DNA of 64,000 nucleotides from an uncultured Methylophilaceae bacterium (GCA_905182075.1 CAJIZS010000001.1:186001-250000); one strand, 5' to 3'. Numbered from the stretch's first letter, positions 44,091 to 54,195 are shown. Translations and numbers: made by a program. Notes: generated by a model not told the origin, from the letters alone.

Positions 44091-45059
44091 TTATGGTTTA
44101 GCTTTAAGTAGTTTTATTAACTTATCTTTTTTTAATGGATTAACGAGCCACCCCGTTACATTATGTTCAATAGCATCAGTAATTCCACCATCTTCGCCGC
44201 CTATAGATGGAATTCCATACATTGCAGCTTCGATATAAACTATTCCAAAACCCTCAACTGAATCTTTGTACCTATAGGAAGGCATGACAAATAAATCAGC
44301 ATCACTAAACAGCCTCCTTTTCTTAGTTTCGTCTATTTTTCCACAAAAGGTTACAAATGTATCCAAATTCAATACTTTTGATCTTCTCTTAAGTTCGTTT
44401 AAATCTGGTCCATCCCCTGCAATAGTCCAATGCCAGTTTATTAACTTGTTATTTTTAATTAATATAGATAGTGCAGACATTGTTTCAAACAAACCCTTTC
44501 TTCTTTCTATTCTCGTGAGGCTAAATAAATTAACCAACTCGCTTTTTTTTCTAACTTTCTTACTTATTTTTAATGAGTCTTGCAACCCTTAATTACAACC
44601 CATTTTAATCATAATTTTTTTTTTAAATTTTTCAATCAAATTTTTTGTATACGCTGATGTTGATATCAAAATATTTGACCTTGATAGCGCTAATTTTATT
44701 TTCTTACCATTTTTATCTTGGTCAAGATACTCTTGCCCGTGTGCTAAGGTAACTATCTTATTTGAATAGGTCCCTGGTATTGCTGAAACTGATTTCCAGC
44801 TATCACAAATAATAATATCCTCTATTGAGCTTAAAAAAAATAGTTTTACAAACTTCACATAAGGTCTGATGATTTTTGGAAATAATGTTGGGTTCATTTT
44901 AATGGTAAAATTTTTACTATTAACTGGTTCCTTACAAGAATGATCGAGAAAAATAATTACCTCGCCATATTCCGAAAGGCCCTCTGAAAGACTCTTCATA
45001 ACAAGTTGCATCCCCCCTTTCCTTGGAGGGAATGTTTGAGTAACAATGATAAATTTCAA
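44091..45059 (-). CDS. Glycosyltransferase family 4 (frameshifted)
   Basis: A GT-B glycosyltransferase. The acceptor domain starts MKFIIVTQTFPPRKGGMQLV with the glycine-rich loop, then IVTLAHGQEYL. A shift near 44587 joins LVNLFSLTRIERRKGLFETM, WHWTIAGDGPDLNELKRR and SDADLFVMPSYRYKDSVEGF with the E(x)7E-like GFGIVYIEAAMYGIPSIGG. The C-terminus stops early (after LLKAKP), lacking the usual last helix, so another error may lie near 44100. Length is about 322 codons as it stands. Confidence 0.85.
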
Positions 45060-45149
45060 TGTCTATCCTGATTATTTATTTTTATTCCGATGAAATAAAT
45101 ATTTAATGTATTTTCCAACATATTCTTTAATAAGAAATAATTATTTTTT

Positions 45150-46178
45150 TTAGGAAATGAAAACATTAATAAGAAATTTTTTAGTTTTCTCATAAAGTAA
45201 CTGGTTACTATTTTTAGTTACTAACCCAGAAGGCAAAATCTTTTTTAACTGCTCCTCAACCCCACCATGTGAATAAGCAATAACCGGTATCCCTAAACTC
45301 AATGCTTCTAAAGAAACTCTTCCAAATGCTTCTGGCTCCTTTGACAATGAGAAAACGATTTTTGAAATTAACATTATTTCTTTTATATCTCCTTTATGGC
45401 CTGTAAAAGTAATGTTATCTAATAGATTATTGAGCTTAACTTTTGCTCTTAAGGACTTAAGGAATTTTTTTTTGCCCTTCTGTGTATCTCCTACGATTAA
45501 TCCATGTATATCAGGAAAATCATCTTTTAATTTCAATATTAAGCTAATAAAATCTTCTTGCCCTTTCCATCGAGTTATTCTGGCAGGCAAGGTTACAAGA
45601 ATTTTATTTTTCGTATTTGGGTATTCCTTGAACCAATCTTTGCTCCATTGCTTAGAAACAGTCTGCTTATTATTATAATTTATAGAATCAACTCCCCGAT
45701 AATTAAGGTAAAGTCTTTTTTTATGTACTTTATAGTTATCTAAAACATATTTTTTAATCGTCTCTGAAATAGCAATAACTAAATCCCCTTTTGCCATAAT
45801 CGAACTATAAAAATTTATTGAATATGGGCCATGAACTGTAGTTACCAAAAGTGGTCTTCATGGTAAAATTGTTGACAATCGTTATCAATTAAAAATAAAT
45901 ATAATGTAAAAACAATCACCTATATTGCTAATTTTAATAAATTTAATTAAAAATGGCATGTACTTAATTGTAAACAATGACTTTTTGCCTATATCTAACT
46001 TAATATGCTCACTTCCATTTTTAATAAGCTGCTCTAGCAATCTTCCGCCTTTGGAAATAACAATTGATCTATGCCCTTTTTCAACTAAAAATTTAGCTAC
46101 CTCCAAAGTACCTTTTTCTACACCTCCAGACTCTAGTGCGGGAAGAACTTGTAATACAGTAATATTTTTTGTATTCAT
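45150..46178 (-). CDS. Glycosyltransferase family 4 (damaged near 45,850-45,920)
   Basis: The N-terminus MNTKNITVLQVLPALESGG and VEKGTLEVAKFLVEKGHR are typical of a GT4 acceptor domain. After ISNI near 45925 about 65 bases are unreadable where HxRSR...AW would be expected. The frame resumes at LLVTTVHGPYSINFYSS, then ITRWKGQEDFISLILKL, GLIVGDTQKGKKKFLKSL and FSLSKEPEAFGRVSLEALSL. It acts in LPS or exopolysaccharide assembly with its neighbours. An 18-base palindrome lies just upstream of its start. Confidence 0.85.
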
Positions 46179-46185
46179 ATTTTAT

Positions 46186-46203
46186 TTATAAAACGTTTTA
46201 TAA
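46186..46203. promoter_or_regulatory. 18-base perfect palindrome upstream of a GT4 gene
   Basis: The sequence ttataaaacgttttataa is a perfect palindrome 8 bases upstream of the glycosyltransferase start at 46178. It has no following T-run on the minus strand that would make it a typical terminator for the upstream gene. Its position suits an operator, or a weak hairpin near the ribosome binding region. AT-rich DNA makes such palindromes more likely by chance. Confidence 0.35.
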
Positions 46204-46250
46204 TATATTTAGAACAAATTTCGATTTCGTTTGATTTGTATATTATTTTT

Positions 46251-47093
46251 TTATTCTACTTCAAATGTTTGCTTTTTATCCCAAGGACACTGGTTTCTCA
46301 ACTTATTAGAAGGCTTAACAAAATCTAATTTTGTATTTTTATTTTTTAAATTTAATACACCCACATTAGCCGCCGCATTAATTGATTCATAGATCATGGA
46401 ATAAGAATCTACGGTAACCCAAATATAATTTGACTGAGCCATAACCTTATTCATCCAGCTTTCATTAGTTTCATGGCATAAAACTATCTTTATGTTTGAC
46501 TTTATCTGTTGTGGTATTTTAGCTATGAAATTTTTTGGTGTCCTTCTAGAACTCGATAAAATGAACGATTCTTTTGGGTTATTTTCTACGATTTCCTTTA
46601 TTTGATTGATAATTTTATTACTATCCCATTCATAGTGTTTTGATTCCCCTCCTATTAATACTAAATTTTGTCCACGTATTTGTTTATATTTTTTGTGGGT
46701 AATTTTTCCTAAAGGGCCTTTCGTAATATAAATAGATTTACTTAAATTCCCTACATCATGCTCAGGAATTACTGACAGGTCGAACCATTTAACCGGTAAA
46801 GAGGGCTTCATTAATAAAATTGATTTTCCACCAAAAAAAAATTTAGCATATAAAACGTATAAATGAGTTTTATGACCGGCTCCTATTATTAAGCTTGGTT
46901 TCCTTAGTACCTTCAAAACTGATAACTTATTAAAGACTAATGCTGAAAAAAAGCTATTTTTTGCAGGTACATCAATATAATGAGTAATGCATTTTACTTT
47001 TGATTCCAGCTGGTTAATTAGGCCAACTGATTGATTTTCATGTCCTTTTTTCCCATCAATGAAGCACCAAATTATTGTAGTTATTTTTTTCAT
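46251..47093 (-). CDS. ELM1/GtrOC1-like family protein (DUF1022)
   Basis: An intact protein of about 280 residues matching the bacterial ELM1-like family, a GT-B-like fold of uncertain function. Visible features are WCFIDGKKGHENQSVGLINQ at the start, PSLIIGAGHKTHLYVLYAK, SRRTPKNFIAKIP and the C-terminal IWVTVDSYSMIYESINAAAN. Its ATG overlaps the thiO stop in an ATGA. The in-frame ATG 9 codons upstream is less likely. The location beside glycosyltransferases supports a role in envelope sugars. Confidence 0.82.
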   Translation of the reverse strand: MKKITTIIWCFIDGKKGHENQSVGLINQLESKVKCITHYIDVPAKNSFFSALVFNKLSVLKVLRKPSLIIGAGHKTHLYVLYAKFFFGGKSILLMKPSLPVKWFDLSVIPEHDVGNLSKSIYITKGPLGKITHKKYKQIRGQNLVLIGGESKHYEWDSNKIINQIKEIVENNPKESFILSSSRRTPKNFIAKIPQQIKSNIKIVLCHETNESWMNKVMAQSNYIWVTVDSYSMIYESINAAANVGVLNLKNKNTKLDFVKPSNKLRNQCPWDKKQTFEVE

Positions 47094-48088
47094 TGGAGTG
47101 ATTTTATTATCATACTGCAAACTTCTTCTGCTGATTGAGGTGCCATAGTTAAACCATAACGAAAATGGCCTGAATTAATAAATACATTATCATGGTATTT
47201 ATCTTTTTGTATCAGAGGAACATTTCCCTTTGTTCCCGGCCTTATACCTGCCCAGTGAGTTTCGGGCTCTAAACCATTTAATTCAGGTACAAGTTTTTCT
47301 GCTTTTTCCATGAGTTTTTTCAAATAAAATTTACTGACAGTTTTGTCAAAACCTACATGCTCAACTGTACTTCCAGCAAGTATTATTCCATCTTTCCTCT
47401 GAAGCACATAAAAATCATCAGAATATAAAATGTGTTTAATTTTTACTTTAGTTTTTTTATATTGAATCATTTGGCCTCTGACTGGATAAATCGTCTCTTT
47501 ATAGTGCTTCTTCAATTCAAAGCTCCAAGCACCAGAAGTTATGACAAATATATCTCCAGATATTTTATCTTCTCCAACAGTCGGCCACTCTTTAACATTA
47601 ATATTATTGTCTTTGAGGTGCTTAAGCTGAGTTTCTTCTAATAAATCTATCCCAAGGTCTTTCATATACAATTTAATAGACTTCATTAGTCTTGGGGCAC
47701 GAGTTTGTATCATTCCACCATTAGTTAAATTTATATTTCCACTGACATTTAAATTATTTTTACCGGCCCAGTCTAGTACATTTTTTTTATCAAAGGGTGG
47801 GGTACATATCAAACCTGACTCAATATATTCTGGATCGATTTTAGTGTGCTGAAATAATTTTTTTGAGAAAGCCTTATAAAATGTTGATGCATTTTTGCAT
47901 AAATCAAAAACTCTGGCTTCGTACTGCCAAGGCATCAATGGAAATAAAATTCCAGCACCTGCCCACGTTGACTCTGTGCCTAATTGAGATTTATCAACTA
48001 CAGTCACATCAAACCCTGTTTCTTTTAACTTGATAGCAGTCAAACACCCAACTATTCCTGCTCCTATGACTACAATTTTTACACTCAA
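47090..48088 (-). CDS. thiO: Glycine oxidase ThiO-like FAD-dependent oxidoreductase
   Basis: An intact 332-residue D-amino-acid-oxidase-fold protein. ThiO oxidises glycine to iminoglycine (dehydroglycine) for the thiazole ring of thiamine. The FAD dinucleotide motif is KIVVIGAGIVGCLTAIKLKE, followed by STWAGAGILFPLMPWQYEA, the substrate-domain YPVRGQMIQYKK and the C-terminal NVFINSGHFRYGLTMAPQSA. No other thi gene is in the window, so the exact substrate is inferred. Confidence 0.82.
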   Translation of the reverse strand: MSVKIVVIGAGIVGCLTAIKLKETGFDVTVVDKSQLGTESTWAGAGILFPLMPWQYEARVFDLCKNASTFYKAFSKKLFQHTKIDPEYIESGLICTPPFDKKNVLDWAGKNNLNVSGNINLTNGGMIQTRAPRLMKSIKLYMKDLGIDLLEETQLKHLKDNNINVKEWPTVGEDKISGDIFVITSGAWSFELKKHYKETIYPVRGQMIQYKKTKVKIKHILYSDDFYVLQRKDGIILAGSTVEHVGFDKTVSKFYLKKLMEKAEKLVPELNGLEPETHWAGIRPGTKGNVPLIQKDKYHDNVFINSGHFRYGLTMAPQSAEEVCSMIIKSLQ

Positions 48089-48091
48089 TTT

Positions 48092-50068
48092 TTATTTACC
48101 AGTAATTGCATATTTTTCGAATAAGTTTAAATCTATTTGCAAACCTAAAATAACAACTATATCGCCAGTTGCCAGTATTATATCCTCACGAGGCTCTACA
48201 TCTTCAAGCATGTTGGGTCTCCTTAAGTATTGTATTTCAATATTAAATTTCTGTAATGGTAAGTTTTTTAATGATTTATCTTTAATAAAAAAGTATTTTT
48301 TAATCTCTATTGAATGAAGCTGAAGGCGGTCTTGAATGGTATTCTCTTCATCTAAATCAGTTGCACCAACAAAATACCCTTTAAACATTTTATATTTTTC
48401 ACTTCTAAAAATCCTAATCTTTTTTATCACACTGCTAAGTGGAACACCCAATAGAACCAGTGCATGAGATGCTAACATCAAGCTCCCTTCCTGAACCTCT
48501 GGAACTACGTCTGTAGCTCCAGAATTTTTTAATGCCTCGACCGAAGATTCATCTTTAGTTCTTACAACAACGGGTAGGGTTGGGTGGGATTCACGAATAA
48601 CATTCAATACTTTTTCAGTGGACCTATCTTCTGCATAAGCAATTACAACAGCTTTTGCCCTTTCAATCCCAGCGGCTCTTAAAACAATTCTACGACTTGC
48701 ATCTCCATACATTACATTTTCACCAGCATTGGCTGCGTCACTAACCCGGTTCAAATCTATATCAATAGCAATATATTTAATATCTTCTTCTTTTAAAAAC
48801 CTTCCCAAATATTGTCCGCTTCTTCCGTACCCACACAAAATCACATGATCAAATAGATCATGTCCTATTCCCTCCTGCTGCTTCATTAATGTTTCTGTTT
48901 TTTTAGAATACCCTTTAGCAATGAATCTTGCGATCCTTCCATTGTATGGAATTAATATTGGGGCAAATAGCATTGATAAAAGGCAAACAGACAATATAAT
49001 CTGAAGAATGTCGCCCGAAATAATTCCGCTCTCTTGTCCAAGCGCTAAAATTACAAAGCTAAATTCTCCTGCTTGCGAAAGAATAATTCCAGAACATAAA
49101 AAGAAAAAGCTTATTGAAATTAAATAAGTAAAAAAAGTTATTAAGATTATTTTAAATAAGGTAAGCCCAATAAACAACACAAATATTAATAAAAAATTAT
49201 TACTCAAAGCCTGAAAATCAATCATCATTCCAACACTAATAAAAAATAATCCTAATAAAATATTTCTAAATGAAGTTATGTCTGACTCTACTTGATGCCT
49301 ATATCGAGTTTCTGAGATTAACATTCCAGCTAAGAAAGCACCTAGAGCATAAGATAAACCAGCAAGCTTGGTGGCATAAGAGAAAATAAGAGTGATCATT
49401 AAAACATTTAAAACAAATAATTCTCTTGATTTATTTTTTGCAACAATATCAAACCAAAAGTTCATCACTGGTTTACCAGCTTTAAAAACAATAAATAATA
49501 AAAAAACAATTTTTAATAGTGCAAAGATAACCAGTTTAAATAAATCTGCATCTAAATTATTAAATACAGGGATCAATATTAAAATAAATATCACCGCAAT
49601 ATCCTGAAATAATAGAATCCCAATAGACAGCCTACCATGTCTACTATTTAGATCAATTCGCTCCATTAAAATTTTCGAGACTATAGCTGTGGAAGACATA
49701 GTCAGGGCCGCTCCGATAATAAATGCTGTAGGCAGATTTAGGCCAATAAACACTCCGAACAATATAACGGTAAAAATTGTTATTTCAGTGGGTGTTGCTA
49801 AACCAAATAATATACTTCTCATTGAATTTAACTTGGGTAAACTAAATTCCAAACCAATTGTAAACATTAAAAATACAATACCAAATTCAACAAAATGGCG
49901 ACTTGATTCAGAATCTGGAAGAATTCCTAAAGCATTAGGTCCAAGAACAAGCCCCACGACAAAATATGCAATCATTGGAGGCAGCCTTAAATAGCTAAAA
50001 AGAGCCACCATCAAGACTGAACTGACTAACAATAAAATAATTAATTGGATTGATTCAAACATAATCAC
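48092..50068 (-). CDS. CPA2 monovalent cation:proton antiporter with RCK domain
   Basis: An intact 658-residue KefB/YbaL-type protein. About 12 membrane helices begin SVLMVALFSYLRLPPMIAYF and include GIVFLMFTIGLEFSLPKL and the ion-binding FLAGMLISETRYRHQVESD. A TrkA-N/RCK domain follows, with the nucleotide motif HVILCGYGRSGQYLGRFLKE and AVVIAYAEDRSTEKVLNVIR, then a TrkA-C domain ending near ATGDIVVILGLQ. It probably exchanges K+ or Na+ for protons under nucleotide control. The start could be the ATG two codons later. Confidence 0.92.
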   Translation of the reverse strand: MIMFESIQLIILLLVSSVLMVALFSYLRLPPMIAYFVVGLVLGPNALGILPDSESSRHFVEFGIVFLMFTIGLEFSLPKLNSMRSILFGLATPTEITIFTVILFGVFIGLNLPTAFIIGAALTMSSTAIVSKILMERIDLNSRHGRLSIGILLFQDIAVIFILILIPVFNNLDADLFKLVIFALLKIVFLLFIVFKAGKPVMNFWFDIVAKNKSRELFVLNVLMITLIFSYATKLAGLSYALGAFLAGMLISETRYRHQVESDITSFRNILLGLFFISVGMMIDFQALSNNFLLIFVLFIGLTLFKIILITFFTYLISISFFFLCSGIILSQAGEFSFVILALGQESGIISGDILQIILSVCLLSMLFAPILIPYNGRIARFIAKGYSKKTETLMKQQEGIGHDLFDHVILCGYGRSGQYLGRFLKEEDIKYIAIDIDLNRVSDAANAGENVMYGDASRRIVLRAAGIERAKAVVIAYAEDRSTEKVLNVIRESHPTLPVVVRTKDESSVEALKNSGATDVVPEVQEGSLMLASHALVLLGVPLSSVIKKIRIFRSEKYKMFKGYFVGATDLDEENTIQDRLQLHSIEIKKYFFIKDKSLKNLPLQKFNIEIQYLRRPNMLEDVEPREDIILATGDIVVILGLQIDLNLFEKYAITGK

Positions 50069-50157
50069 TAGTATGACTTAAGATATGCTTCACCTAATAC
50101 AGAAAACTTAAGAAATTTTCATGATAAGTCTAAATTTATTAAAACAAAAAATTTTCT

Positions 50158-51108
50158 ATGAATACACAAGAAATTATAAAGCGAGCCCAAGAGGTTTTAA
50201 ATATTGAGGCAAAGGAAATACAAAAAGTAAGTTCTGATATTTCAGAAGACTTCGTAAAAGCTGTATTTGAGATCTTGAATTGTAAAGGAAGAGTGGTTCT
50301 GAGTGGAATTGGCAAATCTGGTCACATAGCTGGGAAAATTGCTTCTACCTTTGCAAGTACAGGAACCCCTGCTTTTTTTATGCACCCTGGTGAAGCAAGT
50401 CATGGTGATCTTGGGATGATAACCGAAGATGATATTGTTATTTTTCTTTCAAACTCGGGTCAAAGTAATGAATTAGTATCAATTTTACCAACCATCAAAA
50501 GAATTGGGGCTAAAATTATCAGCATAACGGGTGATTCCAGCTCTAATTTGGCCAAACAAAGTGATATCCATATAAGTGTGAAGGTTACCAAAGAAGCATG
50601 CCCCTTAGGACTCGCTCCTACAGCAAGCTCAAGCGCATCTTTAGCCCTGGGTGATGCTTTAGCAATTTGTGTTCTTGATTTAAGAGAGTTCACAGCAGAA
50701 GACTTTGCTCGCTCTCACCCGGGAGGGAGTCTTGGTAAGATTGTTTTAGTTAAAGACATTATGACTACTAATTTGGTACTTTTTACCATTGAGCAGTCCA
50801 TTCATGAAGTTATGAATGCCTTCATTAAGAATAAAATTTCAGGAGTTGTAAACTCAGTTGGCAAGCCCTTAGGTATTTTCACCGATGGGGACTTAAGACG
50901 ATCCATGCTTGATGGAATAGAAATTAATTCTTCCATAGATAAATCTATGAAAAAAAACCCCATAATTTTGAAATCTGATCAAATGGCAGTAGAAGCTCTT
51001 AAAATGATGGAGGAGATGAAGATTACAGCTTTTCTCGTAACTGACGCTAATAATTTTTTAATTGGAGCCTTAACAATACAAAATTTATTTAAAGCTAAAA
51101 TAATTTGA
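50158..51108 (+). CDS. kdsD: D-arabinose 5-phosphate isomerase KdsD
   Basis: KdsD converts ribulose 5-phosphate to arabinose 5-phosphate, the first step toward Kdo in lipid A-core. The intact 316-residue protein has an N-terminal SIS domain (GRVVLSGIGKSGHIAGKIAS, HPGEASHGDLGMI, FLSNSGQSNELVSI, ARSHPGGSLGK) and two C-terminal CBS domains starting VKDIMTTNLVLFTIEQ. lptC follows after 15 bases. The kdsC phosphatase usually found between them is absent. Confidence 0.95.
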   Translation: MNTQEIIKRAQEVLNIEAKEIQKVSSDISEDFVKAVFEILNCKGRVVLSGIGKSGHIAGKIASTFASTGTPAFFMHPGEASHGDLGMITEDDIVIFLSNSGQSNELVSILPTIKRIGAKIISITGDSSSNLAKQSDIHISVKVTKEACPLGLAPTASSSASLALGDALAICVLDLREFTAEDFARSHPGGSLGKIVLVKDIMTTNLVLFTIEQSIHEVMNAFIKNKISGVVNSVGKPLGIFTDGDLRRSMLDGIEINSSIDKSMKKNPIILKSDQMAVEALKMMEEMKITAFLVTDANNFLIGALTIQNLFKAKII

Positions 51109-51123
51109 TTTACTATAAAAATA

Positions 51124-51702
51124 TTGAATAAACTTTCCACATTCTTTGTTGCAATTTTCCTAATAATTATTGCTTTAACCAGTTACTGGTTGAAGCAAGA
51201 AGTTGATAGAGAGTATATTAATAAAAAAAAAGATCTTAATAGTGGTCCTGATTTTTTCTTATCCAATTTTACAACAACACAAACTGATAAGGACGGAGAA
51301 ATTAAATACATATTGAAGGCTAAGGAAATGAAACATTATGATTATTCTGAGAAGGCTTTTCTCATTCAACCCTTCTATACAAAATATGAAAATGGGAAAC
51401 CTCATACCTCTATTAAGAGTGTTGCTGGTGAAATCAACAATAAAGGGGATGAAGTGTTCCTTAAAAAAAATGTTGTGTTAATCCGCCTACCGACAGCAAA
51501 AAAGAAAAAGATGACACTTTTTACTGATGAATTAAACATTTTCACTAAATTAGATATTGTTACAAGTATAAAACCAGTCAAGATAATACAAGAACCAGAT
51601 ATTGAAATTGACGGGATTGGGATGAGTTATGATAAAAAGGAAGGAACAATCAAATTACTAAGTAATGTAAAGGTCTACTATGAAAAACCTCAAAGTAATT
51701 AA
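51124..51702 (+). CDS. lptC: LPS export protein LptC
   Basis: LptC is the bitopic inner-membrane protein that receives LPS from LptB2FG and hands it to LptA. The product has 192 residues from a TTG start (MNKLSTFFVAIFLIIIALTS), one N-terminal membrane helix and a beta-jellyroll with YILKAKEMKHYDYSEKAFLI and IEIDGIGMSYDKKEGTIKLL. The frame is intact. The last 23 bases overlap lptA. Confidence 0.92.
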   Translation: MNKLSTFFVAIFLIIIALTSYWLKQEVDREYINKKKDLNSGPDFFLSNFTTTQTDKDGEIKYILKAKEMKHYDYSEKAFLIQPFYTKYENGKPHTSIKSVAGEINNKGDEVFLKKNVVLIRLPTAKKKKMTLFTDELNIFTKLDIVTSIKPVKIIQEPDIEIDGIGMSYDKKEGTIKLLSNVKVYYEKPQSN

Positions 51703-52207
51703 ACTAATTTTTTTACTACTTATGCTAGTACCTTCTACGGGAGTTGCAGAAAAGTCTGATAGGGATAAACCAATAGAAATAGAAGCAGATACAATGACAG
51801 TTGATGACACTAAAAGTATTAGTACATATACTGGAGATGTAATACTTACTCAAGGAACTTTAATTATTCATGCAGATACATTAATTGTAAGAGAGGATAA
51901 ACAAGGTTTTACTCATAGCACATCAATAGGAGAGCCAGCAACTTTTAAGCAAAAGATGGAAGGGGGGGATGAATATATAGATGGTAAAGGATTAAGAATT
52001 GAATATGATGGTCACATGGATAAAGTTCATTTATATGAAAAAGCATATGTAAAAAGAGGTACAGATGAAGTATGGGGTGACTATATAATGTACGATGCAA
52101 ATAGCGAATTTGCTCAAGCATTATCTGGAGATACCAAAAATAAAAATGGAGAAGTCAGAAAAAAAGGGCGCACAAAAGCAATCATAAATCCTAAAAAAGT
52201 AAATTAA
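51680..52207 (+). CDS. lptA: LPS transport periplasmic protein LptA
   Basis: LptA forms the periplasmic bridge that carries LPS to LptDE. The intact 175-residue protein has a signal peptide (MKNLKVIKLIFLLLMLVPST, ending near GVAEK) and an OstA-fold with KPIEIEADTMTVDDTKSIST, YTGDVILTQGTLIIHADTL and KGLRIEYDGHMDKVHLYEKA. Its start overlaps lptC and it is followed by lptB. Confidence 0.94.
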   Translation: MKNLKVIKLIFLLLMLVPSTGVAEKSDRDKPIEIEADTMTVDDTKSISTYTGDVILTQGTLIIHADTLIVREDKQGFTHSTSIGEPATFKQKMEGGDEYIDGKGLRIEYDGHMDKVHLYEKAYVKRGTDEVWGDYIMYDANSEFAQALSGDTKNKNGEVRKKGRTKAIINPKKVN

Positions 52208-52228
52208 TAATGTAAAGGGGAATGTATT

Positions 52229-52267
52229 TTGGACATACATGAGTATCAAGCAAAAGAAATTTTATGT
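52229..52267 (+). other. SucC N-terminus-like fragment at the start of lptB
   Basis: In a frame different from lptB, codons from a TTG at 52229 read [13 protein letters not shown] and then stop. Succinyl-CoA synthetase beta subunits begin M(N/D)[10 protein letters not shown], so the match covers nearly the whole segment. A possible aaagggg ribosome binding site lies just upstream. No SucC continuation follows. Confidence 0.7.
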
Positions 52268-52933
52268 TAAAGATATTTCATTGTCTATAAAAAGTGGAGA
52301 AGTGATAGGTTTACTTGGACCAAACGGAGCAGGAAAAACAACTTCTTTTTATATGATAGTTGGACTAATAAAGCCTAACAATGGAGCTATTTTTCTTGAT
52401 GATAAAGAAATAACAAAAATGCCGATTCATAAACGCGCAAAAGTTGGTATTTCATATCTTACCCAAGAACCATCAATTTTTAGAAAAATGACAGTTTCAG
52501 AGAATATATTATCAATATTAGAACTACGAAAACTATCGAAAAAAAAATTGATGGAAAAACTAGAGATATTGTTAGAGAATTAAATATTGAACATATCAGA
52601 AATAATTCTGCAATCAGTTTATCAGGCGGAGAAAGAAGAAGGGTTGAAATTGCTAGATGCCTGGCCAGTAATCCGCAATTTATTTTATTAGATGAGCCAT
52701 TTGCAGGCATTGATCCAATTGCAGTCATTGATATTCAAAAAATTATTAAGCACCTAGCTTCAATTGGTATTGGTGTTCTGATAACAGATCATAGTGTTAG
52801 GGAAACCCTGGGCATTTGTGACCGTGCATACATAGTAAACCAAGGGAAGATATTTGCTTCTGGGCCACCATCAGAAATAACTTCAAACCAAAAGGTAAGA
52901 GAAATTTATCTTGGTAAGAATTTCACGCTGTAG
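52239..52933 (+). CDS. lptB: LPS export ATP-binding protein LptB (one frameshift, N-terminus altered)
   Basis: LptB is the ATPase of the LPS exporter. The first frame has [18 protein letters not shown] with Walker [18 protein letters not shown] and the Q-loop [20 protein letters not shown] shift near 52575 joins [20 protein letters not shown], Walker [17 protein letters not shown] and the switch [12 protein letters not shown]. The first dozen residues are uncertain because SucC-like coding overlaps them in another frame, so the true start may lie upstream toward 52209. It ends 2 bases before rpoN. Confidence 0.9.
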
Positions 52934-52935
52934 AT

Positions 52936-54195
52936 ATGAAATTAAGTTTTAATTTAAAACTATCACAATCCCTTAAACTTACACCTTTACTTCAGCAGTC
53001 GATAAAATTTATACAGGCATCCCAGTCAGAATTAGATGATCTAATTGACGAATATTTAGCTGAAAATTTATTTCTAGAGGAGGAGGGTAAAGACCAATCA
53101 GTCCCCTATAAAAATGTAACAGATAGATAAAAGTACTAAATAAACGTGTATGAACTATTTGAAGTTAAACCTAAAAATCAAACACTTAAAGAATATTTAA
53201 TTGAAAATATATCTGTTTTATCATTCACAGACAGAGATCAAGTTATTTTTTCATTTCTGATTGATTATATTGATGAGAATGGGTACCTATCAGAAAGTAT
53301 AGAAAAAATAAGAGAAGAAATTCCATTCAACCCTATTGTTGACTTAAAAGAAATAGAAATGTTATTAAAATTAATACAAGATGCCTCACTTCCAGGAATA
53401 GGTGCAAGAAACCTATCAGAATGCCTAACCCTGCAATTAAATATTATTAAGGATAATCCTAAAATTATAAATTTAGCAAAAATTATTTCTAAAAAACACC
53501 TAGATTTACTTGCTTCCTCAAACCTTATGCTAACAAATCTAAGAATGTGAAGATGATGAATTAGAAAAAGCAATTAAAATAATAAAAAAACTTAATCCTA
53601 AGCCGGGTTTAACATTTCAAAAAATTGAAAATACTAACTACATAAGTGCAGATGTGTTTGTAAAAAAAATAAATGGAGAATGGGTTGTAGAGTTAAATAA
53701 TGAAAGTTTTTTTAGAGTAAAAATAAATAATGATTACAAAAATATTTTGTGTGATAAAAAAAATAGTAATTTAAAAAATAAACTTCAAGAAGCAAAATGG
53801 CTGATTAAAAATCTTCAACAAAGAGCGATAACAATATTAAGAGTTTCTCGATCTATAGTAGAAAGACAAATTGATTTTCTTGAAAAAGGTGAGTCTTACA
53901 TTAAGCCGCTTACACTTAAAAATATTGCAACTGAATTAGAAGTTCATGAATCTACAGTTTCACGATTACTTCCAACAAATATATATCGACTCCACATGGA
54001 ATTTTTGAATTAAAATATTTCTTTGGTTCATTTCTGATTTTGAAATTAATTTATAATTTATCGTCAAAAGCAATCCTTTCTAAAATTAAAAATATTATTG
54101 ACAAAGAATTGAAAAAAAAGCCATACTCTGATGAGCAATTATGTTTGCTCCTTAATGATCAAGGAGTTAAAATAGCTAGAAGTACAGTTACTTAA
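52936..54195 (+). CDS. rpoN: RNA polymerase sigma-54 factor RpoN (frameshifted, C-terminus truncated)
   Basis: RpoN directs transcription from -24/-12 promoters and needs an AAA+ activator. Region I is MKLSFNLKLSQSLKLTPLLQ and QSIKFIQASQSELDDLI. After breaks near 53120, 53545 and 53990, the core-binding part (LIQDASLPGIGARNLSECLT, KLNPKPGLTF) and the DNA-binding part (TLKNIATELEVHESTVSRLL) follow. After ELKYFFGSF and KKPYSDEQLCLLLNDQG comes KIARSTV, the start of the RpoN box. A stop then appears before the rest of ARRTVxKYRE. The missing tail may be another sequence error. Confidence 0.87.

Noticed and set aside
26194-46260. Phage, insertion sequence or defence island
   Set aside because: No integrase, transposase, restriction, toxin-antitoxin or CRISPR component is visible; all genes are housekeeping or envelope functions.
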